Positions 55,468-64,000 of a stretch of 64,000 nucleotides of DNA are shown here, one piece after another (position 1 is the first letter of the stretch; each line of letters opens with the position of its first letter). Location: NCBI GenBank assembly GCA_028824125.1, contig JAPPES010000059.1:1-64000 (forward strand). The letters are read 5' to 3'. This DNA comes from Candidatus Poribacteria bacterium. Its GTDB lineage: Bacteria; Poribacteria; WGA-4E; WGA-3G. The position numbers were made by a program, and so were the translations under genes. The notes under the pieces are model-generated. The model saw nothing but the letters and a program-made list of their open reading frames with translations. It had not been told where the DNA came from and ran no database searches.

Positions 55468-56208
55468 ATGTTGACAATTTCTGATAAATCTCAACTTGAC
55501 CTAAAAGGTTTTTTGCTTTTGGAAAATTTGATTACCCCGGTTACAACAACGCAACTCCGAAAACGTGCCTTGGAACTTGCCGCAGCAGAACAAAAAGCTG
55601 GCACAAGGCATACCTATTTGCCAAACGGAAGCGCGCAACGTGTTTGGAATCTAATTGACAAGGGCGAAATATTTGAAGAAACTATCCAACAGCCAAAGAT
55701 GCTTGCTGCTATGGAGTATCTCCTTGGTGCAGACTGCACGCTAAGTTCTTTCACAGTGAACATCCTTTATCCAAATGCACCAGATGCAGGCCTCCATATT
55801 GACTATCCGTTATCAGGACTTCCAACACCGCGTCCTAACTTTCCAATGGTTGCAAATAGCGTCTGGTTTTTAGACGACTTTACACTTGAAAACGGTGCGA
55901 CCAGCTGTGTTCCGGCAAGCCACCTAAGACTTGAAGTGTTACCTGAAGCTGACGTTGAATACGAAGACGAACAGCAAATTTGCGGTTCACGCGGTTCAGT
56001 CTTAATTGTCAACGGTGCTGTGTGGCACGGTTCTTCAGAAAATAGGACTGATAAGCCACGGGTTGCATTGCTCGGTTTTTTCTGTCGATCTATTTTAAAA
56101 CCACAACAAGACCTTATGAAAATTGTATCAGAGGAAGTCATTGAACGCGCAACCCCGACACTAAAACGTCTACTTGGTTTTAATTCATTGCCAAATCTTA
56201 ACACGTAG
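55468..56208 (+). CDS. phytanoyl-CoA dioxygenase-family protein
   Basis: Fe(II)/2-oxoglutarate-dependent oxygenase of 246 residues with the double-stranded beta-helix fold. The iron-binding H-x-D is in GLHIDYPLSG, the distal His in NGAVWHGSSENRT, and the following Arg in DKPRVALLGFF binds 2-oxoglutarate. Such enzymes are very numerous in marine and sponge-associated bacteria; the substrate is unknown. The ATG at 55468 with GGAGG upstream is preferred; a GTG seven codons earlier lies within the ribosome-binding region. Confidence 0.85.
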   Translation: MLTISDKSQLDLKGFLLLENLITPVTTTQLRKRALELAAAEQKAGTRHTYLPNGSAQRVWNLIDKGEIFEETIQQPKMLAAMEYLLGADCTLSSFTVNILYPNAPDAGLHIDYPLSGLPTPRPNFPMVANSVWFLDDFTLENGATSCVPASHLRLEVLPEADVEYEDEQQICGSRGSVLIVNGAVWHGSSENRTDKPRVALLGFFCRSILKPQQDLMKIVSEEVIERATPTLKRLLGFNSLPNLNT

Positions 56209-56252
56209 AATGATTATCAATTAAAAGTATCCGACCAATGTTTTCTCAAATC

Positions 56253-57266
56253 TTACGGTACAATCTTACTTATTTCTCCCATTTGCACCCATTCAGATTC
56301 TGGCATTTTTGGTGTAAGTTGATACCGTAAGTCGGCTTTTAGCGTGTCACCACTGCTAACATCAAAAACAAAAGTCCGCTTTTCATCAGGTTTAATCCGG
56401 TTTTTCGCTTTTTCAGAAATTAAGACTTGTTTTTTCTCATGCTGTGTTCCATCAGGTGCAAGATGCGTTAAATCGAGAACAATAATTCGTAATGTGCCGC
56501 CTGGCAGGAGATGCCCCGCCTTATTTTGAAGTACCACAGTCGCTTTTTTATCAGCAAATTCAATCTTAAGTGTTGCGGCATTTTTTAGCTGTGTGACGCT
56601 GCGGCTGCCTTGCCACGTATGTTTTCTCCCTTTAATACTCTCATAACTCGCTGTGCTTTGTAACCGATTGACAACAGGCATATGGCATGTAGCACAACTC
56701 TTTTTTTCAGCGGCAAACCGGCTTTCAAGAAAACTGGATACTTGATCATGTTCAGGCACACTCGGTTGACCATGACACGTAGCACAAAGTTTTGTTGGTG
56801 ACTGATAGATAGAATTGGTTACATTTGCATGAAAATTGGTTTCGGCACTTGCCGGAGGACCTTGCATTGCACCATCCTTATCAAGGTGACACACAAGACA
56901 AGAAACACCAGATTCTTGTTGTACGCTACGTAATTTTGGCATCTTCCCAATCCCGGTCACGAGGATCGGTTCTGGTGCATGGCACGGGTCACAACTCTTT
57001 TCTCTGTTAGTAATTTGTTTTGCGGCTTCCTGATAAATTTCATCTACCCATGCTTGTGCATGCATGGATTTTTCCCATTCGCGCCAAATTGCAGGATGAC
57101 AACTCTTACACCTTCCATCCTTAAACGCTTGATACATTTCCTGATGTTGATTCGCATCGCTCTCTACATCGGATATAAAGTTTCCGAAGAACATTAAAAT
57201 GCTTAAGCCTAATAGAGATATACAAAAACCCAAGACACATCGCTGAAGGATTACAGTATAGCGCAT
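56253..57266 (-). CDS. pentahaem cytochrome c (cytochrome c554-like)
   Basis: A 337-residue exported protein with an N-terminal hydrophobic segment (about residues 7-30) that probably anchors it. Five CxxCH haem-binding motifs are at C53, C92, C123, C161 and C191. Segments such as HPAIWREWEKSMHAQAW and GVSCLVCHLDKDGA resemble cytochrome c554/NrfA-like families. A beta-rich C-terminal domain (about 230-337) follows. The ATG at 57266 has AGAGGA upstream, 10 bases after the hemG stop. It is an electron-transfer partner, reaction unknown. Confidence 0.88.
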   Translation of the reverse strand: MRYTVILQRCVLGFCISLLGLSILMFFGNFISDVESDANQHQEMYQAFKDGRCKSCHPAIWREWEKSMHAQAWVDEIYQEAAKQITNREKSCDPCHAPEPILVTGIGKMPKLRSVQQESGVSCLVCHLDKDGAMQGPPASAETNFHANVTNSIYQSPTKLCATCHGQPSVPEHDQVSSFLESRFAAEKKSCATCHMPVVNRLQSTASYESIKGRKHTWQGSRSVTQLKNAATLKIEFADKKATVVLQNKAGHLLPGGTLRIIVLDLTHLAPDGTQHEKKQVLISEKAKNRIKPDEKRTFVFDVSSGDTLKADLRYQLTPKMPESEWVQMGEISKIVP

Positions 57267-57276
57267 CTCTATTCCT

Positions 57277-58707
57277 CTATATTGCATCAAGCAACTTCAA
57301 TGCTGCTTGATCACCACTATGTATACAATCTGGAATACCGATGCCGTGATAAGCATTGCCTGCTAAGGCAAGACTCGGCAAGCCTTTTGCAAGTTCATCA
57401 ATCTCACTGACAAGCTTTTGGTGACCGACCAGATATTGTGCCATCGCTTGAGCATGTTGGCTAACAACCAAAAAAATAGGTTTCTCTTTGATTCCGAGCA
57501 AATTGGATACATCTTTTAATGCAAGAGTCTCTAAATCTATTTGAGTCGTATTACGATTAGCATTGGCTTCAAAGGTGTTTCCGCCTGCAAACGCGCGTAG
57601 TAGTACATGTTTTGCAGGAGCGCGATTTTCAAATTTCACACTGCTAAACGAACACCCAATAAGGTTAAGTTGTTCTGTAACGGGGACAACAAACCCCATC
57701 CCGTTGAGTGGGTGCTGGATATCCTCTCGACGAAAAGCCAAATTAACCGTTGCAGATGATGCGTAAGGAATAGTAGAGAGTTTCTCGGCAAGCGGAGGTG
57801 AAACGTTAGCCAAGATTTTGCTTGTTTGTGGTGCGGGGAGCGCGATACAGATTAAGTCCGTTTCCAACATCTCACCATCATCAAGGCAAACGCGCCAACC
57901 GCCTTCACCTTCTTTTTTTTCAATGCTATTAACATAGGAATATAAACGGATACATCCCGCGAGGTTTTCTGCAAGTGAATCTACCAAAGTTTGCATTCCG
58001 TCTGTAAAAGATAAGAACAAGCTGTAACGGGGACCACTTGTCCCACGACTCGTTTGAGCTGCGTTACGTTTTTGTGCTAAAAGTGCTTTGATGATGCTGC
58101 CGTGTTCTCTCTCCATCTCCAAGAATCTTGGGAACGTCGCTTTGAGGCTTAGGTTTTCTGCATCTGAAGTGTAGATGCCACCTATCATCGGTTGTGCCAT
58201 TCGCTCAAACGCCTCGGTTCCCAGTCTACGTCTAACAAAATCGGCAACCGATTCATCATCTGTATCGCTGCGCCGTGAGATAAATAAATCTAAGGCTATA
58301 CGAAATTTACCCGCCAAACTGAAAATAGGACTTTTTAAAAAAGGCACGAATGATCCCGGGGCCATCATGTAAAACCCTTCTGGTACCGGTAGCAGTTTGC
58401 CTTTTCGGAGGACAAAACTTCGCCGTACCTTTGAATTAGTACCTATCAACTGATCTGCTATACCGAGTTCTTCACATAACGCTTTTGCCCACGGTTTGGT
58501 TGAGATAAAGGCATCCGGACCGTGTTCAATGATGAACCCATCTCGGTGTTCGGTCTGAATAACACCACCGACTCTGTTGCTCGCTTCAAGCAGAGTAATC
58601 TCAAGTGGAATATCCCTTTTTTCTGCTTCACGTTTCAGACGATAGGCAGCAGATAAACCAGTAATTCCGCCGCCGATAACGATTGCACGTTTCTGTTCCT
58701 GCGCCAT
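57277..58707 (-). CDS. hemG: protoporphyrinogen oxidase, HemY type
   Basis: FAD enzyme of 476 residues that oxidises protoporphyrinogen IX to protoporphyrin IX with oxygen. The N-terminal FAD motif IVIGGGITGLSAAYRL and VGGVIQTEHRDGFIIEHGPDAF are typical of the oxygen-dependent HemY type. The C-terminal NAYHGIGIPDCIHSGDQAA is the family end. Symbol hemG is used in the functional sense; by sequence it is hemY-like. hemH is upstream and a five-haem cytochrome downstream. Confidence 0.92.
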   Translation of the reverse strand: MAQEQKRAIVIGGGITGLSAAYRLKREAEKRDIPLEITLLEASNRVGGVIQTEHRDGFIIEHGPDAFISTKPWAKALCEELGIADQLIGTNSKVRRSFVLRKGKLLPVPEGFYMMAPGSFVPFLKSPIFSLAGKFRIALDLFISRRSDTDDESVADFVRRRLGTEAFERMAQPMIGGIYTSDAENLSLKATFPRFLEMEREHGSIIKALLAQKRNAAQTSRGTSGPRYSLFLSFTDGMQTLVDSLAENLAGCIRLYSYVNSIEKKEGEGGWRVCLDDGEMLETDLICIALPAPQTSKILANVSPPLAEKLSTIPYASSATVNLAFRREDIQHPLNGMGFVVPVTEQLNLIGCSFSSVKFENRAPAKHVLLRAFAGGNTFEANANRNTTQIDLETLALKDVSNLLGIKEKPIFLVVSQHAQAMAQYLVGHQKLVSEIDELAKGLPSLALAGNAYHGIGIPDCIHSGDQAALKLLDAI

Positions 58708-58787
58708 TACAATATTCCTTAGGAGTGCAACAAGTTATATCATTTCTGAATGACCGCTCATCAATAACAGGAAACGCGTTCGTAGTC

Positions 58788-58826
58788 GCGCAATTCATTG
58801 CGCCTCTTAAATTCACCTTAGTATAG
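58788..58826. repeat. palindrome with TTCACCTTAGTATAG tail
   Basis: GCGCAAT-TC-ATTGCGC (58788-58803) is followed by CTCTTAAATTCACCTTAGTATAGG. The second part matches, with one change, the word next to the hairpin at 34791-34828 and the word at 55003-55017. It lies in the 150-base gap between hemH and hemG. Confidence 0.55.
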
Positions 58827-58857
58827 GTATGTTATAAAATTCCCTTAAAACGCAATC

Positions 58858-59802
58858 CTATTCCTCAGACTTTTCACACACAAAGTCTGCTAACATACCG
58901 ATAAATTTCGGATGATTGCCAACAGTTCCCGTCCGAATAAAATCAATTCCACACGTTTCAGCAGTCTCTTTTGCCTCAATATCTAAGTCGTATAAAACTT
59001 CAACGTGGTCACAGAGAAATCCGATGGGGGATGCAACGACGGTATCAACACCTTCCACTTTCTTCGCTTTTAGCCAATCGTTAATATCGGGTTGTGTCCA
59101 TCGGAGTGGACTATTTTCGACCTCACTCTGGTATGCGAAGCTAAACCGTTTTTTTCCAATGGCTTGTGCCACTGCTTCCCCAGTCTTTTCAAACTGTTGT
59201 GAATAGGGTGAGGTATCTGCTGCGACTTGCGGAATTGCATGAGCGGTAAAAACCAGTTCAGCACGGTCTAACTTGTCGCCACATGCCGTTTTGATAATCT
59301 CTGCGATAGCACCTACATAGCTATCATGGTTATACCATTGTTCAAGATAGTCAATAGTCGGCTTTTCACCTTCGACTGCTTCAATGCCTTTCTTAACGGT
59401 TTGTTGGTACCATTCCCAGCTGACTTTGGCTCGGTGGGGTGCCATGATGATACCAAGCATTTTGCGATGTCCCTTTTGTGCCATTTCAGCGATGACGTCC
59501 TTTAAGTACGGTGCCCAATGTCGAAATCCAGCATAAACGGGTAACGGTAAGTCACGTTGTTGCAATGCATTTTGTAATGCTTTGGCTTGTTTAAAGGTCA
59601 ATTCGTTGAATGGTGAAAACCCACCTAATTGTACGTAATGGGATGAGATGTCTTGGACGCGTTCTTTTTGAGATTCAGCTTCACCAGCAATTCCTTCAAC
59701 AAAACAGTATGCTTCACCAGGACAATTTCCAGTATCATATTTTTTACAGCATCCCGGTGTTGGTCCACCAAATGCTACAAGTAAAACACTATCGTATTTC
59801 AT
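58858..59802 (-). CDS. hemH: ferrochelatase with Cys-rich N-terminus
   Basis: Inserts Fe(II) into protoporphyrin IX, 314 residues. Catalytic regions FTAHAIPQ (catalytic His), the SxVxNSPLRW substrate segment, and GFLCDHVEVLYDLDIEA with the metal-binding Glu are conserved. After the usual start LLVAFGGP it has the odd segment TPGCCKKYDTGNCPGEAYC, with Cys at 18, 19, 27 and 33, in place of the short normal loop before GGFSPFNELT. This may hold a metal or a 2Fe-2S cluster. It is 8 bases past the MBL gene. Confidence 0.92.
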   Translation of the reverse strand: MKYDSVLLVAFGGPTPGCCKKYDTGNCPGEAYCFVEGIAGEAESQKERVQDISSHYVQLGGFSPFNELTFKQAKALQNALQQRDLPLPVYAGFRHWAPYLKDVIAEMAQKGHRKMLGIIMAPHRAKVSWEWYQQTVKKGIEAVEGEKPTIDYLEQWYNHDSYVGAIAEIIKTACGDKLDRAELVFTAHAIPQVAADTSPYSQQFEKTGEAVAQAIGKKRFSFAYQSEVENSPLRWTQPDINDWLKAKKVEGVDTVVASPIGFLCDHVEVLYDLDIEAKETAETCGIDFIRTGTVGNHPKFIGMLADFVCEKSEE

Positions 59803-59810
59803 TTTCTCTC

Positions 59811-61268
59811 CTATGCCATGTTCGCAAATTGCGCGGGCATAAAACTCGGATCAACAGCAATTGCTTGTGCAAATGCTTCACGAGCAACCGTTTCATCACC
59901 ATTTGTGCGATGTGCAAGTCCAATGGAAAAATATGCCTGTGCAAGTTGTGTTCCTTGAATTCCGCTAACTAATGCCTTATAGATTGATTCCATACCGGGT
60001 GTGGGATCGTCACCGTTCCGATAAGCTGAGAGGATATAGTTGGATCCGCGTAAAAGATGTGCAGGCGCGTAATCAGGGGCTAATTCAAGTGCGGTATTGA
60101 GTGCATTTTTTGCCTCATAGAAAAAATCGCCTTTTTCAAGCACACTCGACACAGTACGAGATGTTTGTGTGAGTAGATTTGCGTATTCTGTCCATGCTTC
60201 TGGAAGATTAGAGAATTTTTCGGTTGCAGCTTTCAAAATGGCGATGGCTAATCCAAAGTCGTTTCCTTCTGCGACTTCTTCCGCTGTTTCACGATACGTC
60301 TCAAAATCTTTCAGTTCCTGTGTCCGCTGGTTAAGCACCTCGGTATCTGCTATCGGGATAGCCGAAGGTTTGAAGTGTTGCCATCCTGGTTCAGGGTCGT
60401 CAATCAACCCACGATATACACGCAGAATAGCATAACGTGGTGTTCCCCAAACTTCAGCAATGTCCCGAATCCAGTTCGGCATATTAGTTTCCATGTCTGT
60501 TAGCAAATCTGCCAAAGACATGCCTTGTTCAACCCGTTTTCGGACTTCAGTTAAGAAATAGGACTCAATTTTGAGCAACAGGCCAATTTCGGCATCGTGT
60601 GCTAAGGGACCGTGGCCGGGAAGCACATGATCTGGTGTGTATGTGCGCAATTCTTTAATTGTATTAATCCAATCGTAGTTTGCCATCAGTCCCTCGTTCA
60701 TCACAGGCTGTCCAAAAATAGGAAAACTGCCCGTCATCACCGTATCACCTGAAACAATACATCCTTCTGCTGGAATTCTGATGGCAGTTGCGTCATCCGT
60801 TTCCGCTTTTCCTAAGTGAACAAGATGTAAAGGTTGGTTGCCCAAATTAAGTTCGGTTTCATGCGTAAATGTTTCCTGTGGTAGAAATGGCGGATCACCA
60901 AGCGTGAAACCGCGGGAACGGAGAAAATTCTCTTGGCGCGGTGCTCTATTCACCATAAAGTCTTTTGTCATCTCCCGTGCGACAACGGTCGCGCCTTCTT
61001 GGCGAAATATAATATTCCCATTTGTATGGTCCCAATGGTAATGTGTGTTAATTGCATATAGAATCGGTTTATCTGTGATGGTTCGAATCGCCTTCAGCAG
61101 TCGTTTTCCCATCATCTGATTTACCTGTGTATCAATTACGGCAACACCATTATCTCCTATTATAATAGAAGAGTTGACAATATTGCGAAACAGATATACT
61201 CGATCTGTTACCTTAATAAGTTCTCCGTATTGACGCGGCGCGAACGGGTTTTCTGAAATGTTTTGCAT
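59811..61268 (-). CDS. metallo-beta-lactamase-fold hydrolase with TPR-like C-terminus
   Basis: A 485-residue protein. The N-terminal MBL domain (about 15-235) has the metal motif THYHWDH (H76, H78, D80, H81), GDTVMTG, and LPGHGPLAHD. Residues about 320-485 are helical and repeat-like (AWTEYANLL, NTALELAPDYAPAHLLRGSNY, AREAFAQAIAVDPSFMPAQF), similar to TPRs. It is like SoxH or alkylsulfatase-type MBL proteins; the substrate is unknown. The ATG at 61268 overlaps the hemE stop (TGATG), and it sits inside the haem operon. Confidence 0.85.
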   Translation of the reverse strand: MQNISENPFAPRQYGELIKVTDRVYLFRNIVNSSIIIGDNGVAVIDTQVNQMMGKRLLKAIRTITDKPILYAINTHYHWDHTNGNIIFRQEGATVVAREMTKDFMVNRAPRQENFLRSRGFTLGDPPFLPQETFTHETELNLGNQPLHLVHLGKAETDDATAIRIPAEGCIVSGDTVMTGSFPIFGQPVMNEGLMANYDWINTIKELRTYTPDHVLPGHGPLAHDAEIGLLLKIESYFLTEVRKRVEQGMSLADLLTDMETNMPNWIRDIAEVWGTPRYAILRVYRGLIDDPEPGWQHFKPSAIPIADTEVLNQRTQELKDFETYRETAEEVAEGNDFGLAIAILKAATEKFSNLPEAWTEYANLLTQTSRTVSSVLEKGDFFYEAKNALNTALELAPDYAPAHLLRGSNYILSAYRNGDDPTPGMESIYKALVSGIQGTQLAQAYFSIGLAHRTNGDETVAREAFAQAIAVDPSFMPAQFANMA

Positions 61269-62356
61269 CAACTATCCTGATATGTTTTTGCTATGTGGAC
61301 AAAATGTTTGACGTTTTCAAAAGGTGTGTCTCTATGAAGTCCATGGCTGAGGTTTAAAATGTGCCCTGTTTTTCTACCCTGTTTTATGCAAGTGTGTACG
61401 GCTTCTGTAATGTCTGAAAAAGTGCCATCGCGAAGAATATCGTTATCAACATTTCCCTGAAAGGCAACCGAATCGCCTGTTTCCGTTCTGGCTTTTCTAA
61501 GGTCTACGCATTTTCCGACACTCAACACATCCGCTCCACTTTGATGCATTAAATTAACGTAGGGACACTCCTTTGCAAAAAGGATTCCTGGTGCATCTGA
61601 ATTGAGTGCAGCGAAAATCCGTTGATGATATGGAAGGGCGAAATCTTCATACATCTGCCATGATAGCACATCTGCGATCGACTCAAATAGTTGCACAATC
61701 TCCACACCTTCGCTAATTTGGTAATTCAGATAGTTAATCGTCATTTCGGTCAATTTATCTAACAACTCATGCAGAAGCTTGGGTGCATCTTTCATCATTT
61801 CAAAAACAGGTTTCGCTTTTTCCGATATGCCAGCGCCTCTTTTCATTGGGCTTTCCCCTGCTATAAGGAAAAAGGCAAGTGTCAATGGGGCACCCGCAAA
61901 ACCGATAAGCGGCAGTTCTTCATTCAACGTCTTACGCAATGACCGAATTACTTGTCCAGTGTACTCTAATTGTATGGGTGGATCATTCAGCGGTTCAAGT
62001 GCATCTATTTGTGACTGCGTTCGTATTGGCGGGTTTAAAACTGGTCCGGGGGAAAATCGGAAGTGTGCCCCCATCGGCGCAAGCGGTGTGAGAATATCTT
62101 TATATACAATTATGGCATCTACACCGATACGTTTAGGAAGAAGTGAAATTTTTACTGCCCATTCCACATCGGTGTCCAACATCGGGGTAGGACAAGTGCG
62201 GAAAAGACGTTCCAACGGAAGGTTACATTTTTGTCGAATCTGGCGATAAAGCGGGTCTGATCTGCCTGCCTGCCGCATCATCCATACAGGCACACGTTCC
62301 ACTGGCAGACATCTTGATGCGCGAAGAAGTAAGTCATTTTTTAATTGCTGTTCCAT
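61268..62356 (-). CDS. hemE: uroporphyrinogen decarboxylase
   Basis: Decarboxylates uroporphyrinogen III to coproporphyrinogen III, 362 residues. The N-terminal signature PVWMMRQAGRSDPLYR, KRIGVDAIIVYKDILTPL, the GAPLTLAFFLIAG region and NLSHGLHRDTPFENVKHFV are conserved, including the active-site Asp and His residues. It heads the haem operon. The ribosome-binding site is weak. Confidence 0.96.
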   Translation of the reverse strand: MEQQLKNDLLLRASRCLPVERVPVWMMRQAGRSDPLYRQIRQKCNLPLERLFRTCPTPMLDTDVEWAVKISLLPKRIGVDAIIVYKDILTPLAPMGAHFRFSPGPVLNPPIRTQSQIDALEPLNDPPIQLEYTGQVIRSLRKTLNEELPLIGFAGAPLTLAFFLIAGESPMKRGAGISEKAKPVFEMMKDAPKLLHELLDKLTEMTINYLNYQISEGVEIVQLFESIADVLSWQMYEDFALPYHQRIFAALNSDAPGILFAKECPYVNLMHQSGADVLSVGKCVDLRKARTETGDSVAFQGNVDNDILRDGTFSDITEAVHTCIKQGRKTGHILNLSHGLHRDTPFENVKHFVHIAKTYQDS

Positions 62357-62377
62357 ATTAAAAAAGGAATAATCGCT

Positions 62378-63100
62378 TTACTGTGTTTTTAAGCGGGCAA
62401 GTTCCTCTTGGAGTCGTGAGGCTTCTGCTTCCGCTTTCTGCCGTGCTTCCACTTCATGTTGCACACGTTCTTCAGCTTGTTCAGCCCGTTCTGTCGCTGT
62501 CTCAGCAGGTGTCTGCAGCCATTCCCCCGCACCCGGATCGTAAACCCCAAGACCATTATCACGTAAATGAAAACTCAAGTTTAGAACTTCAGAACGCAAC
62601 CCACCATCAACATCTGGGGAAACTTCAAGATAAGCACCTTCAACAAGCTGATAGCCCATCAACGGTGAAGGTAAATAACGCTTATCCACATCATAAAGGA
62701 AATACTCCGGTATACCCATTGCGGCATAGTGCACCACTTTCCTCTCTAAATCATTTTGATAGGTCCGTTTGCTTGAGAACTCCATTACGAAATCGGGTGC
62801 CTTGCCCTCCTCCCATACCTTGTAGGTGCGACGGTCTTTCTGTCCTATCCCGAAAGAGACAAGAATATCGGGAGACACAGCAGTCCGAAGAGGCCCCTCA
62901 ATGTCATACATCATGATATTGCCGGAGATATAAACTTCGGGTCTCTGTGCAAAATGCCCCTCAAGGACTTGCCGTAGCCAAATTATCCACCGAATGTGGA
63001 GATCAGTATCAGCCATAGGTTTACCATCCGATTCAGGGTAGAGATCCGCCGTTTCTGTCGGAGCGTAAGGTATTTGGCGTACGTTTGGATAACTTTCCAT
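62378..63100 (-). CDS. Uma2-family (DUF820) protein with coiled-coil tail
   Basis: A 240-residue protein of the Uma2/DUF820 group, which has a PD-(D/E)xK nuclease-like fold. Seen are the N-terminal DLHIRWIIWLRQVLEGHF, TAVSPDILVSFG with Asp, APDFVMEFSSKRTYQNDLERKVVHYAAMGIPEYFLYDV, with the E-x-S/K core, and a charged coiled coil at about 200-240. Uma2-like proteins occur in many copies in cyanobacteria and relatives; whether this one cuts DNA is unknown. AGGAGG precedes the ATG. Confidence 0.85.
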   Translation of the reverse strand: MESYPNVRQIPYAPTETADLYPESDGKPMADTDLHIRWIIWLRQVLEGHFAQRPEVYISGNIMMYDIEGPLRTAVSPDILVSFGIGQKDRRTYKVWEEGKAPDFVMEFSSKRTYQNDLERKVVHYAAMGIPEYFLYDVDKRYLPSPLMGYQLVEGAYLEVSPDVDGGLRSEVLNLSFHLRDNGLGVYDPGAGEWLQTPAETATERAEQAEERVQHEVEARQKAEAEASRLQEELARLKTQ

Positions 63101-63193
63101 CGGTGTCCCTCCTATCTATGAAGTCACGTGAGTTGAGCATAAGTGTTTAACCGTTTCATGTAGACAATTTGGTTCTCGATTTTACGAGAGATT

Positions 63194-63538
63194 TCATTGA
63201 GATAGACTTCTTTTCCGACGCCGTTCCAAAAACTGGCGTAGTTTCACAAAACTTTTCACGTTTTTCATAATCCTGCCGCTCTCCCGCTCTTCAAGATAGA
63301 GTAAAAACCCCATAAGGTAGAGACTCGCCAAAAACAACAAAAAACCTGTTAAGCACTGTGCAATCGCCCAATAATTTAATTTTAAACCGAGGTAAGGGGT
63401 GACAACTACTTCGTCAACGGTCGCAGCCGATGGATTCTGCTCAGGCCATTCAACCGATACAAGGTCACCCCACCCAGTTATTCCAATCGATAGGAAAACG
63501 ATTGATAAGGCAAAAACGATAAAGAATGGGATACCCAT
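63194..63538 (-). CDS. small two-helix membrane protein
   Basis: A 114-residue protein with hydrophobic helices at about residues 3-22 and 56-81, a short external Glu/Pro segment and a basic C-terminus (KLRQFLERRRKRS). No family was recognised. There is no clear ribosome-binding site. It lies 15 bases past the dehydrogenase-like gene and may be co-transcribed with it. Confidence 0.6.
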   Translation of the reverse strand: MGIPFFIVFALSIVFLSIGITGWGDLVSVEWPEQNPSAATVDEVVVTPYLGLKLNYWAIAQCLTGFLLFLASLYLMGFLLYLEERESGRIMKNVKSFVKLRQFLERRRKRSLSQ

Positions 63539-63553
63539 ATTAGATACCGAATC

Positions 63554-64000
63554 TTAAGAAGAAACTTTTATCAGTCCTTTGGTGCAGCTATCTTCTCGAT
63601 TACGAACCTTTGTGATTCCTTCAACAAGCGATTCAAGCGGGAATTCGTGGCTAATGATTTTGTCCATGTTGACATCGCCACTGGAAATGAGTTGAACAGC
63701 CTCTTCCCACGTGTCTGGTGCTAACCATGAGAACCTAATGGTTTTATCCATAAGGATAGTGTCAAGAATCGGAACCTGCATGACATCTTTATCGCCAGGA
63801 AGACCAAAGATAACAACCGTTGCGTGTCTTCCCGTAACTTCAAGTGCTGTATGGATTGCATCAAGCGAACTCGTGGCAGTAATAGCACGGTCAGCTAATT
63901 CACCGTTATTGAGTTCCTGAATTGTAGCACCAAGATCCTCAACATAGTGTGGCGAGTTCGTATCGCTGACGTTCACAACTAAGTCTGCACCAAGTTCCTT
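63554..64000 (-). CDS. medium-chain dehydrogenase, C-terminal part (cut by window edge)
   Basis: Only the last 148 residues lie in the window. They include the end of the Rossmann domain (LDAIHTALEVTGRHATVVIFGLPG) and the C-terminal DMDKIISHEFPLESLVEGITKV-like closing segment, as in zinc-type alcohol or polyol dehydrogenases. The gene continues past 64000. The visible frame is open to the edge with no start. Substrate unknown. Confidence 0.75.
   Translation of the reverse strand, partial: KELGADLVVNVSDTNSPHYVEDLGATIQELNNGELADRAITATSSLDAIHTALEVTGRHATVVIFGLPGDKDVMQVPILDTILMDKTIRFSWLAPDTWEEAVQLISSGDVNMDKIISHEFPLESLVEGITKVRNREDSCTKGLIKVSS

Overview
The window reads as a chromosomal stretch of a Gram-negative bacterium of moderate GC content. 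The mix of genes (a sulfatase, Gfo/Idh/MocA and sugar-isomerase enzymes, an SMP-30 lactonase, ThuA-like and DUF4432 proteins, a Uma2-type protein, a phytanoyl-CoA-dioxygenase-like enzyme, a very large Ig-repeat protein and many small palindromic repeats) resembles Candidatus Poribacteria or a related sponge- or marine-associated lineage. That placement is an inference from gene content recalled from memory; no search was run.

Positions 95-19361, all leftward, form one continuous translation cluster that joins the classical str, S10, spc and alpha operons: rpsL-rpsG-fusA-tuf-rpsJ-rplC-rplD-rplW-rplB-rpsS-rplV-rpsC-rplP-rpmC-rpsQ-rplN-rplX-rplE-rpsN-rpsH-rplF-rplR-rpsE-rplO-secY-rpmJ-rpsM-rpsK-rpsD-rpoA-rplQ. 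rpmD, adk, map and infA are absent from their usual places. The cluster starts at a perfect-consensus sigma70-type promoter, followed by a leader that contains an intrinsic terminator and a segment able to pair with it. Ribosomal protein S12 carries unusual residues at two positions linked to streptomycin response.

Positions 19420-26700 (leftward) hold nagA, a ThuA-like protein, folA, three apparently paralogous lipoproteins, thyA, dut, an SMP-30-like lactonase and tRNA-Arg(CCG). folA, thyA and dut together serve dTMP and folate metabolism. Positions 26783-29645 (rightward) hold a Ser/Arg-rich membrane-anchored protein, an unidentified acidic protein and a Gfo/Idh/MocA oxidoreductase. Positions 29715-41342 (leftward) hold a sugar isomerase-like TIM barrel, a 655-bp non-coding element with 57-bp terminal inverted repeats, a sulfatase, a small MITE, a BCCT transporter, a porin, a DUF3352-like protein, a DUF4432 epimerase-like protein, a MetE-C-like methyltransferase and a degenerate AccA-like protein.

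Positions 41416-54845 form a cell-surface locus: a LysM/coiled-coil membrane protein, a PorV/PorQ-like beta-barrel and a 3822-residue exported protein with about fifteen tandem Ig-like repeats and a C-terminal domain like those of type IX secretion cargo. Its DNA repeats are almost identical over about 1.4 kb. A phytanoyl-CoA-dioxygenase-like gene is divergent from it.

Positions 56253-62356 (leftward) are a late haem-biosynthesis group: hemE, an MBL-fold/TPR hydrolase, hemH with an odd Cys-rich N-terminus, hemG (HemY type) and a five-haem cytochrome c. The window ends with a Uma2-like protein, a small two-helix membrane protein and a truncated medium-chain dehydrogenase.
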